A stretch of DNA of 38,161 nt from the NCBI GenBank assembly GCA_013334745.1, contig JAAXWY010000019.1:1-38161 (forward strand), written 5' to 3'. This DNA is from Coriobacteriia bacterium (lineage in GTDB: Bacteria > Actinomycetota > Coriobacteriia > Anaerosomatales > JAAXUF01). The notes under the pieces were generated by a model that saw nothing but the letters and a program-made list of their open reading frames with translations, ran no database searches and was not told the DNA's origin. Shown in pieces: positions 31,654-38,161 of this stretch (within the stretch, counting starts at the first letter, position 1; every line of letters starts with the position of its first letter). The translations under genes were made by a program, and so were the position numbers.

Positions 31654-32397
31654 ATGTCCGACCAGATCAGGACCGACATCAAGACCGCCGGTGGCGGGAC
31701 GTTCGCCGGTGGCACGTACGGTGACGTCACGTTCAACGGGAGCGGTACGATCAACGGTGACGTCGACACGATCACTTACCGCGTCAACGGGGCGGGGACC
31801 AGCAACGGACGCGTCAAGGCGCAAAGCATCGTCGTCAACGGTACGGCGGGCTTCAACGGAGAAGTCCAAGCCAACGAGTTCGTCGTCAACGGCGACGCGA
31901 ACGTGCGGGATGGTGCCGGCGTGGGCAGGCTCGTCGTGAAGGGAAATCTCTCGATCGGCGGCAGTGTAGCGGCCCACGAAGTAGAGCTCCGTGGGTTCCT
32001 GCGAATGGGAGGCGACTGTCAGGCCGAGACGTTCACCGGCGAAGGCGGTTTCACCGTCACGGGTCTGCTGAATGCCGGCAATATCGACGTAGCGGTGCAG
32101 GCACAGTCGAGCGCCCGTGAGATCGGTGGTGAGCGCATCGTCATCAGGCAGCCTGCGGGGACTTTGGGCAGCCTGACCGGGCTTCTCACCGTGTTCGCCG
32201 AGAAGCGTCTGACCGTGGAGACCATCGAGGGCGACGTCGTCTGGCTTGAGAACACCACCGCAAACGTCGTGCGCGGCAAGAACGTGACCGTCGGGACGGG
32301 CTGCATAGTCGACCTCGTCGAGTACGCAGACAGTTACACCCCGGCGGGAACTGCGCAGGTCAAGGAGGCCCGGCAGGTCAGTGGTGCGGGGGCCTAG
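31654..32397 (+). CDS. Polymer-forming (YhbE/bactofilin-like) protein
   Basis: A 247-residue protein made of short repeating beta strands with periodic Gly-Asn turns (GTYGDVTFNGSGTINGDV, IVVNGTAGFNGEVQANEF, VVNGDANVRDGAGVGRLVVKG), the pattern of right-handed beta-helix bactofilins. Such proteins self-assemble into filaments without nucleotides and organise the cell envelope. No signal peptide or membrane helix is visible, so it is cytosolic. It follows the DUF4004 gene by 13 bp and is co-transcribed with it. It could be the structural output of the envelope cluster. Confidence 0.82.
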   Translation: MSDQIRTDIKTAGGGTFAGGTYGDVTFNGSGTINGDVDTITYRVNGAGTSNGRVKAQSIVVNGTAGFNGEVQANEFVVNGDANVRDGAGVGRLVVKGNLSIGGSVAAHEVELRGFLRMGGDCQAETFTGEGGFTVTGLLNAGNIDVAVQAQSSAREIGGERIVIRQPAGTLGSLTGLLTVFAEKRLTVETIEGDVVWLENTTANVVRGKNVTVGTGCIVDLVEYADSYTPAGTAQVKEARQVSGAGA

Positions 32398-32419
32398 TGG
32401 ATGGCAGCGGCGCTAGCGT

Positions 32420-33079
32420 TCAGCCGATGACGAACCACGAGAAGTACGTGTTGGCGGTCGCGACCTTGCTCAACTTCACGAGGAACTGAGTCTCGCTGTC
32501 GGGCTTGGCGTACTTGAGATACACGCCGGTGCCCGCGTTTTGCAGCGTCACGAGCACGAGCGATGAGTTCTTGATCCCTCCGGGTACGGTCACCCGTACG
32601 AGTGACTTTCCTCTCGGGACCTTGCCTCGACCCGACCGGGTGAACGTCGAGCGACCAACGACCTTGAGCGCGACGCCGCTGGCCTCCTCGTTCGCCGCGA
32701 GAACGCCCGTCTGATCGCCTCTTTCAGCAACGCCCGCCACACCGATTCCATGCCCCGGGTCATCGGCGAGTACCGCGCCGGCGAGGCCCACGAAGTTGTC
32801 GCGGATGGCAAGCGGTGACGGCATAGGGCACGGACCGGCGATACGCGCGTACTCGTATCCCAGCCCGCCATCGGCGCCTGTCGATGTGGTGATGTAGGTG
32901 CCGCCGGCACCGCCGAAGTAGGTGCCTCCGACCGTCACGGGATCGCCCGTCTCGGCACCGGCAACGTCTGGACTCATAGCAGATGCGACAGCGCCGGCCG
33001 CGATCGCCAGCGTTCCCGCGAGGAGGTCGCGTCTGGTGAACTCCGCCGCCGCCTCTTGCGCGCGCTTCACATTCCTCAT
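32420..33079 (-). CDS. Tat-exported protein of unknown function
   Basis: A 219-residue protein with a twin-arginine signal (FTRRDLLAGTLAIAAGAVAS, cleavage near VAGAE). The mature part has a Gly-rich, beta-strand-rich stretch (TVGGTYFGGAGGTYITT, HGIGVAGVAERGDQTGVLA) and a C-terminal block VVGRSTFTRSGRGKVPRG leading to strands ending NTYFSWFVIG. This architecture, short G-V-x-G repeats plus a conserved C-terminal beta domain, recurs in secreted actinobacterial proteins without known function. ATG 33079 places the Tat motif near residue 15. The gene stands alone between convergent and divergent neighbours. Confidence 0.78.
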   Translation of the reverse strand: MRNVKRAQEAAAEFTRRDLLAGTLAIAAGAVASAMSPDVAGAETGDPVTVGGTYFGGAGGTYITTSTGADGGLGYEYARIAGPCPMPSPLAIRDNFVGLAGAVLADDPGHGIGVAGVAERGDQTGVLAANEEASGVALKVVGRSTFTRSGRGKVPRGKSLVRVTVPGGIKNSSLVLVTLQNAGTGVYLKYAKPDSETQFLVKLSKVATANTYFSWFVIG

Positions 33080-33246
33080 CGTGGTGCCCCCATCCCTCCG
33101 GTTCCCCGGTCGTCTGCTCGGACCACCCAAAGTCCGACCCCACCGTGGTATGTTCCGAATCCGGTGCCCGCGAAAACAGCGCGCTGAGAGTTGTGACCGC
33201 GGGCACGCACGGGCGTGGCGATCGGTCTTCGATGGGGAAGGTCCTG

Positions 33247-33738
33247 ATGACGCAGAAGGCGTGGTGGCACGGGCGGCGCGGAGAGTGGTTCGTCGTCGTG
33301 CAGATCGTGCTGTTCGCCATCGTGGCGATCGGCCCGACCACCGCGCCCGGGCTTCCCGACTGGTCGCCTCTCGCGCAGGTCATCGGCTCGTGGCTCGGCC
33401 TCTCGCTCATGCTCGCGGGGGCGGGAATCGCGGTTGCAGGGCTGTTTCGTCTGGGGCCGAACCTCACGGCGCTGCCGTATCCCAAGGACGGCTCGGTGCT
33501 GGTCGACTTGGGCGCCTACGCAATCGTCCGACACCCCATCTACAGCGGGCTCATCACCGCAGCGTTCGGACTCGGTCTGTGGCGGCACGGCTGGTTGACG
33601 CTCCTGTGGGCGCTGGTGCTGTTCGCGTTCTTTGACGTGAAGTCGCGTCTCGAGGAGCGATGGCTTTCCGAGAAGTTCGGGGACGCGTACAGCGAGTATC
33701 GGACACGCGTGAAGAAGCTGATCCCGTGGGTGTACTGA
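33247..33738 (+). CDS. Isoprenylcysteine carboxyl methyltransferase-family membrane protein
   Basis: A 163-residue membrane protein with four to five helices. The conserved SAM-binding C-terminal half reads LVDLGAYAIVRHPIYSGLI, then LEERWLSEKFGDAYSEYRTRVKKLIPW, both diagnostic of the ICMT/PEMT superfamily. Bacterial members methylate lipids or small hydrophobic molecules; the substrate is unknown. ATG 33247 has GGGAAGG upstream; an ATG at 33232 in the same frame is possible. Confidence 0.85.
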   Translation: MTQKAWWHGRRGEWFVVVQIVLFAIVAIGPTTAPGLPDWSPLAQVIGSWLGLSLMLAGAGIAVAGLFRLGPNLTALPYPKDGSVLVDLGAYAIVRHPIYSGLITAAFGLGLWRHGWLTLLWALVLFAFFDVKSRLEERWLSEKFGDAYSEYRTRVKKLIPWVY

Positions 33739-34175
33739 GCGCTCTGCGCAGGGCGACATCGGCTGCGCTTGTGACCTTCGCGCTGATCGTTGTGACCCTC
33801 GCGGTGGGCTGTGCCCGGGTCGGCAACGGGATGCAGGCAGACCTGTCTGAGCTGCTCGGGGCCAGGGGCATTCAGGTACGGGTCGCATCCGCCGAAGCCC
33901 CCATCTCGAGCCGCGCAGGCTACGTCGTGCTCGCCGACGACGCCCGCACCGCTCGGCAGATTGTGGATGCGCTGGGACTTGCGCCGCTCGACCCCGCGAG
34001 GCTGCCACAGCCATCGATAGTCAGCGCGGCACCGGGGCCGATCAGCAGGATGTGGGGGATTGCGGGCCGCCCCGCGTCGTTGCGGCTGTCAGACGGCGGG
34101 CAGTTCGAGTACCTCTATGTGGCGGTCACGGAGGCAGGCCAGGTGTTGGTATTCGCCGAGTACGCCTACGGCTGA
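33726..34175 (+). CDS. Small predicted lipoprotein
   Basis: A 149-residue secreted protein. The signal is ATSAALVTFALIVVTLAVGC with a lipobox ending in Cys; the mature part contains alternating strands (IQVRVASAEAPISSRAGYVV, SLRLSDGGQFEYLYVAVTEA) and no motif I recognise. The GTG at 33726 overlaps the end of the methyltransferase gene by 13 bp; a longer frame upstream lies wholly inside that gene and lacks support. Function unknown. Confidence 0.65.
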   Translation: MGVLSALRRATSAALVTFALIVVTLAVGCARVGNGMQADLSELLGARGIQVRVASAEAPISSRAGYVVLADDARTARQIVDALGLAPLDPARLPQPSIVSAAPGPISRMWGIAGRPASLRLSDGGQFEYLYVAVTEAGQVLVFAEYAYG

Positions 34176-34186
34176 GGCGCTCGTGC

Positions 34187-34885
34187 CTAGAGCGACTCGC
34201 GCCAGTTCGCAGGTACATGCGCGCTGGGACAGATGTCCTCGAGGAAGCACTCTCCGCACGCCGGACGCTGCGCGGTGCAGACCTTGCGGCCATGGTTGAT
34301 GAGGTCGTAGTTGACCCGATGCCAGTGATCCGCGGGGAAGATCGCCATCAGGTCGCGCTCGACCTTGTCCTGGTCGCGTTCCGTGGATAGCCCGAATCGG
34401 TGCGCGAGTCGGAAGACGTGGGTGTCGACCGCGATGCCCTCGACGATGCCGAACGCCTCACCCAAGACGATGTTGGCGGTCTTGCGCGCAACGCCCGGTA
34501 GCGTCGTGAGCTCCGTCATGGACTGCGGTACCTCGCCGCCAAACTCCGCGACGATCATCTGGCAGGTGCGGATGATGTTCTTCGCCTTCTGGTGGTAGAA
34601 GCCCAGCGTCCGCACGTACTCCTCGACCTCGAGTTGGTCGGCGCCTGCGAGATCGGCAGGGGTGGGGTAGCGTGCGAACAGAGCGGGCGTCGCCTTGTTG
34701 ACGCCCACATCGGTGGTCTGCGCCGAGAGGATCACGGCGATGAGTAGTTGGTAGGCGTCGGCGAAGTGCAGCGCCGCGTGCGGGTCGCCGTAGGCGGCCT
34801 CAAGCCGTTCTCGGTAGATGGGCGCGAGTGTTTCCCGCTCCTCGGCGGTGAGCTGGGGGATGGGTTCATCGGCTGCACGGACCAT
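34187..34885 (-). CDS. nth: Endonuclease III
   Basis: DNA glycosylase/AP lyase for oxidised pyrimidines in base excision repair, 232 residues. The helix-hairpin-helix LPGVARKTANIVLG contains the catalytic Lys135; the catalytic Asp154 is in GIAVDTHVFRLAHRFGL. The C-terminal [4Fe-4S] loop has Cys203, 210, 213 and 219 in the standard C-x6-C-x2-C-x5-C spacing. The ATG at 34885 has GAAAGGCG upstream. It lies 27 bp after the MFS gene on the same strand. Confidence 0.96.
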   Translation of the reverse strand: MVRAADEPIPQLTAEERETLAPIYRERLEAAYGDPHAALHFADAYQLLIAVILSAQTTDVGVNKATPALFARYPTPADLAGADQLEVEEYVRTLGFYHQKAKNIIRTCQMIVAEFGGEVPQSMTELTTLPGVARKTANIVLGEAFGIVEGIAVDTHVFRLAHRFGLSTERDQDKVERDLMAIFPADHWHRVNYDLINHGRKVCTAQRPACGECFLEDICPSAHVPANWRESL

Positions 34886-34912
34886 AGCGTCGCCTTTCTC
34901 GGGCACACGAAC

Positions 34913-36373
34913 CTACGCGGCTGAAGGGTTCTCTGTCGGACCGGGTTCGAGCCAGTTCGGACGTAGCGCGAGCACCACGGCCCACGCGAGCAGGACGACG
35001 CCGGCGAGCAACACCGCGCGATCCGGGCCGATCGCCTGCCCCACCGGACCGAACACGAGCGCCGAGAACGGCATGATGCCCACGAACGACATCACGAACA
35101 GCGCCATCACGCGCCCGCGCAGGTAACCCGGCACCGAGGACTGGATCGACGTCATCGCCAGCGAGTTGGTGGCCATGAGCGCGGCACCGGCGAGCACCGA
35201 GAAGACCGCCATCGTCCACTCGACGTGCATCTGCGAGAACAGCGACACGAACAGCGCGAACGCGAAGAGCGTGTAGGGGATGACGCGGTTTCTCGGCGTG
35301 GTGTCGGGCAGGCTTGCGACGCCCAGCGCGCCGAGCAAAGCCCCGAGGCCGTTGAACGCCATGATCGCGGCGACGGCGCGGCTGACCTGCTCGACGCTGC
35401 CGCCGAGGTTCTCGGCGACGATAGCCGCGAGCAGTGTCATGTAAGGGAAGCCGAAGATCGTGAGCATGGAGGTCGAGATGATGAGCATTCCGACGGCGCG
35501 GTTCTGGCGCGCGTAGACGATACCGGCGCCGACGCGCTGCATGACGGTCTCGTCCGTGCGTCGCTTGGGGTCGGTCTGCGGGCTGAACTCGGCGCGTGAC
35601 CGTATCGCGGCCAGGGCCAGGATCACGAAGATGAAGCTCGCGGCGTTCGCGTAGAAGACCAGTCCCATCCCGGCGCCTGCGAGCACCATCGCCGAGACGA
35701 TCATCGGGCCGAACATTCTCGAGGACTGGAACTGCACTGCATTGAGCGCGATGGCGTTCATGAGCGACTTGCGCGGCACGAGGTCGGGCAGCATCGACTG
35801 GAACGCCGGCATCATGAACGCCGAGAAGACCCCGGCGATCAGTCCGAGTGCCGAGACGAGCGCGAGCGAGAGTATGGGCCGCTCGGGCGTGAGGATGCCC
35901 GAGTCATACAGGACGCCCAGCGCGATGGCCTGCGCGAGCAGTACGACCTGTATGACCATGAGCAGCTTGCGCCTGTCGAACCTGTCGGCGATGTCGCCCG
36001 CCGGTATCGCGAGGAAGAAGACCGGTGCGCCTGAGATGAACCCGACGAGCCCCGCGTAGAGCGAGGCCTGCTCGGGGGCGAGTCCGTAGACGACGATCAC
36101 GAGAGCGGCGTTTTGCATCCACGAGCCGATATTGCTCACGAGCGCGCCTGCCCAAAACAGGCTGAAGTCGCGGTGAGTGAAGGAATGGAAGGTGTTGGCG
36201 ACCCAGCCCTGGCGCACAAGTGCCGCCGGTGGCACCTCGGTGTCGACCTCGATCGTCAGCGGGTCTTGCGACGCGAAGTCGTCAGGGTTCTCGGCGACAG
36301 AAGAGGATGTCGGGGACTCGAGATCGCCCTCGGTCGGCGCTGCTGCGGGGTCGTTGCCAGTGTGCTCGGGCAC
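34913..36373 (-). CDS. MFS transporter, DHA3/EntS-like
   Basis: A 486-residue major facilitator protein. About 60 polar, acidic residues precede the first helix; then HRDFSLFWAGALVSNIGSWMQNAALVIVV, split here as HRDFSLFWAGALVSN and IGSWMQNAALVIVVY, is the signature start of the MFS_3 (EntS/TetV) family. The loop GDIADRFDRRKLLMV follows, and twelve helices can be traced to VVLLAWAVVLALRPNWLEP. Such proteins export siderophores or drugs; nothing nearby identifies the cargo. GTG 36373 with GAGAGGAG upstream is preferred; the frame extends upstream to 36412. Confidence 0.87.
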   Translation of the reverse strand: MPEHTGNDPAAAPTEGDLESPTSSSVAENPDDFASQDPLTIEVDTEVPPAALVRQGWVANTFHSFTHRDFSLFWAGALVSNIGSWMQNAALVIVVYGLAPEQASLYAGLVGFISGAPVFFLAIPAGDIADRFDRRKLLMVIQVVLLAQAIALGVLYDSGILTPERPILSLALVSALGLIAGVFSAFMMPAFQSMLPDLVPRKSLMNAIALNAVQFQSSRMFGPMIVSAMVLAGAGMGLVFYANAASFIFVILALAAIRSRAEFSPQTDPKRRTDETVMQRVGAGIVYARQNRAVGMLIISTSMLTIFGFPYMTLLAAIVAENLGGSVEQVSRAVAAIMAFNGLGALLGALGVASLPDTTPRNRVIPYTLFAFALFVSLFSQMHVEWTMAVFSVLAGAALMATNSLAMTSIQSSVPGYLRGRVMALFVMSFVGIMPFSALVFGPVGQAIGPDRAVLLAGVVLLAWAVVLALRPNWLEPGPTENPSAA

Positions 36374-36515
36374 GTTCGGGCGGCTCCTCTCGTGTCTGCA
36401 AGTCACCAGCATACGCTTGCCTTCGGCCGCCTGCGGGACTACCCTTCAGTCCCCCGCCCGGCATGCCGGAAGCGGGCTTTCGTGCTGTTCACCACCGCCT
36501 GAGGAGTTCGCCCCG

Positions 36516-38161
36516 ATGCTCATCGACCGCCTCGCACTCTCGCTGTCGAGCGCCACCCCCGTCGCACACGTCGTCGATCTGCTGGCGCGCGGCGATGACG
36601 CGACGCTGGCGACACCCGGCATCGTCCGGCCCGCACTCGTCGCGTCGCTGTTTGCGCTCGAGCCGCGGCCCACGCTCGTGGTCCTGCCCGGCGAGGAGAC
36701 CGCCGAGCGCTTCTGGCGTCAGGCCGCCGCGTTTCTCGGCAGGGAGCGCGTCTTGCACCTGCCGGACCGCGCCGATCTGCCGTGGTCGGACACCGCGCCT
36801 GACCTCGCGGTCGTCGGCGCTCGCGCGCACGCCCTCTACGCGCTGGACAAGGGTCGCCCGGTCATCGTGGTCGCCTCGGCTCGCGCACTCATGAGGGCGG
36901 TTCCGCCGCACGGCAGCCGCGCGTTCGATCCGCTTGTGCTCGCTGCCGGTGCGCAGCTCGACCTGGAGCAGACCGCCGAGACGCTCGCGCGGATGGCCTA
37001 CGAGCGCGTCGAGGCCGCCGAGTTGCCCGGCCAGTTCGCGGTGCGCGGCGGCATCCTCGACGTGTACCCGGCCGGTTCAACGGCGCCGGTTCGCGCGGAG
37101 TTGTTCGGCGACGACATCGAGACACTCCGTCACTACGTGCCCTCGACCGGCCAGGCAATCGGCGACGCGGGATCGGTCGAGGTCTTCCCGTGCCGAGAGC
37201 TCGCGATCTCGAATCGCGGCGCCGAGGTCGTCGAGAAGGCGATGCGCGACCGCGCGCTGAAGAACCCATCAATCGCGCGCGAGGTGGAACTGATCGGGCA
37301 AGGCGTGTACTTCAACGGAGTCGAGCGTTATCTGCCGTTGCTCTACAAGAAGACCGGCTCGGTCACCGACTTCCTCGCGTCCGACACGCTCGTTGTCGTC
37401 GCCGAGCCGCGCTCGTTGTTCGATGACGCCGTGCGCCGCCGAGAAGAACTCGAGGCCGCCGCGCCCGCCGCCAACGTGCGCTCGGTGCTGCCGGACAAGG
37501 GTGCGCTCGAGGGGCTCTACATCACGCCCGCGCAGCTCGACTTCGGCGAGCGCCAGCGCCTCACGCTCGTCTCGCTGCACCGCGCGGGCGCCGGCGTCGA
37601 CGCCCAGCTCGCAGCACGCCGCCCCGAAGTCTCCGGCGGCGAGGAGCGTTTCATCGGCGGCGTGCGCTCGCTCGCCTCGACCGGCTACGCGGTCGCCGTC
37701 ACCGTCCCCGACCGCCGGACGCGTCGCCGGATCGAGGACTCGCTCGCCGGTGCCGGCGTCGCCTTCTCCGAGCGCCGCGACCACGTCACCGCCGATGGCG
37801 AACCGCAGGCGATCGCGCCGCTCCCAGGCGACGCCGTCACGCTCGCTGACACCGATGTGCCCGCAGGCTTCGTCGTGCCCGACGCCAAGGTCGCGGTCAT
37901 CTCGATCGACGACGTCTACCCACGCTCGTCGATTCGCCGGGCGCGCCGTCAGATCGATCCGACCCGCGTCACCTTCGGCTTCGCGCCCGGCGACTACGTG
38001 GTGCACGCGACGCACGGCATCGCGCTGTTCCGCGAGATGGTTCGCCAGGAGGTTCTCGGCGCTGAGCGCGACTACCTGCTGCTCGAGTACGCCAAGGGCG
38101 ACAAGCTCTACGTGCCGGTCGAGCAGATCGACCGCATCACCAAGTACGTGGGAGCCGAAGG
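36516..38161 (+). CDS. mfd: Transcription-repair coupling factor Mfd, N-terminal part (3' end outside window)
   Basis: Mfd removes RNA polymerase stalled at DNA lesions and recruits UvrA. The frame is open from the ATG at 36516 to the window end (548 codons). Visible regions: the UvrB-like N-terminal module (VLPGEETAERFWRQAAAFLG, LPDRADLPWSD), the YERVEAAELPGQFAVRGG and ILDVYPAGSTAPVRAELFGD segment shared with UvrB, and the RNA polymerase-interaction (CarD-like) domain starting FGFAPGDYVVHATHGIALF and VEQIDRITKYVGAE. The helicase motor lies beyond the edge. GAGGAG precedes the ATG. Confidence 0.95.
   Translation, partial: MLIDRLALSLSSATPVAHVVDLLARGDDATLATPGIVRPALVASLFALEPRPTLVVLPGEETAERFWRQAAAFLGRERVLHLPDRADLPWSDTAPDLAVVGARAHALYALDKGRPVIVVASARALMRAVPPHGSRAFDPLVLAAGAQLDLEQTAETLARMAYERVEAAELPGQFAVRGGILDVYPAGSTAPVRAELFGDDIETLRHYVPSTGQAIGDAGSVEVFPCRELAISNRGAEVVEKAMRDRALKNPSIAREVELIGQGVYFNGVERYLPLLYKKTGSVTDFLASDTLVVVAEPRSLFDDAVRRREELEAAAPAANVRSVLPDKGALEGLYITPAQLDFGERQRLTLVSLHRAGAGVDAQLAARRPEVSGGEERFIGGVRSLASTGYAVAVTVPDRRTRRRIEDSLAGAGVAFSERRDHVTADGEPQAIAPLPGDAVTLADTDVPAGFVVPDAKVAVISIDDVYPRSSIRRARRQIDPTRVTFGFAPGDYVVHATHGIALFREMVRQEVLGAERDYLLLEYAKGDKLYVPVEQIDRITKYVGAE

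Overview
The window is about 38 kb of dense, GC-rich bacterial chromosome with third-position G/C codon use throughout. Short intergenic gaps, GTG and TTG starts, two probable leaderless transcripts, a bd-type oxidase beside a membrane-bound uptake hydrogenase, and Bacillus-like envelope genes in a high-GC background suggest an actinobacterium, perhaps an environmental anaerobic or microaerobic Coriobacteriia relative. That placement is inference. I see no rRNA, tRNA, CRISPR array, insertion sequence or prophage.

Layout. 1-6.1 kb: the 3' part of clpB, citrate synthase on the minus strand, then an Rrf2-type Fe-S regulator followed by cydA and cydB, closed by a strong hairpin. 6.1-9.3 kb: an MFS exporter, a DUF2461 protein, a GNAT acetyltransferase and a flavoredoxin-like protein. 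9.3-12.8 kb: a methionine operon, metY-metX-metW, preceded by a promoter and a 36-codon reading frame carrying the run Met-Met-Asp-Met-Met-Met, a candidate leader peptide. 12.8-18.2 kb: rsgA, an ABC ATPase and its FtsX/MacB-type permease, and a D-cysteine desulfhydrase-like enzyme. 18.2-23.5 kb (minus strand): a membrane diguanylate cyclase and a four-gene uptake hydrogenase operon (small subunit, large subunit, cytochrome b, maturation protease). 23.7-28.9 kb: a threonine-aldolase-like enzyme, a lipoprotein sugar dehydrogenase, a small Cys-rich protein, a TetR regulator with a clear operator, a NYN nuclease, a DUF554 protein and a DUF2628-like protein. 29-32.4 kb: an envelope cluster (LiaF-like, PspC, DUF4004/MerR-like, polymer-forming protein) behind a promoter whose spacer holds a perfect palindrome. 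32.4-38.2 kb: a Tat-exported protein, an ICMT-type methyltransferase, a lipoprotein, nth, an MFS exporter and the 5' part of mfd.

Two observations stand out. First, the hydrogenase large subunit does not end at its first UGA. The frame continues for 21 more residues, supplies the otherwise missing C-terminal nickel-binding motif with UGA in place of the first Cys codon (Asp-Pro-Sec-x-x-Cys-x-x-His), and has a 7-bp hairpin at bacterial SECIS distance. The small subunit has Cys where standard [NiFe] enzymes have Pro at the medial cluster. Together these indicate a selenocysteine-containing [NiFeSe] hydrogenase. Second, the methionine operon appears to be controlled by a Met-codon leader peptide and alternative RNA pairing, not by a SAM riboswitch I can recognise.

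How the genes fit together: the hydrogenase would feed electrons from H2 through its cytochrome b to the quinone pool, from which cytochrome bd can reduce O2. The Rrf2 Fe-S sensor next to cydAB is a plausible redox or O2 switch for that branch.
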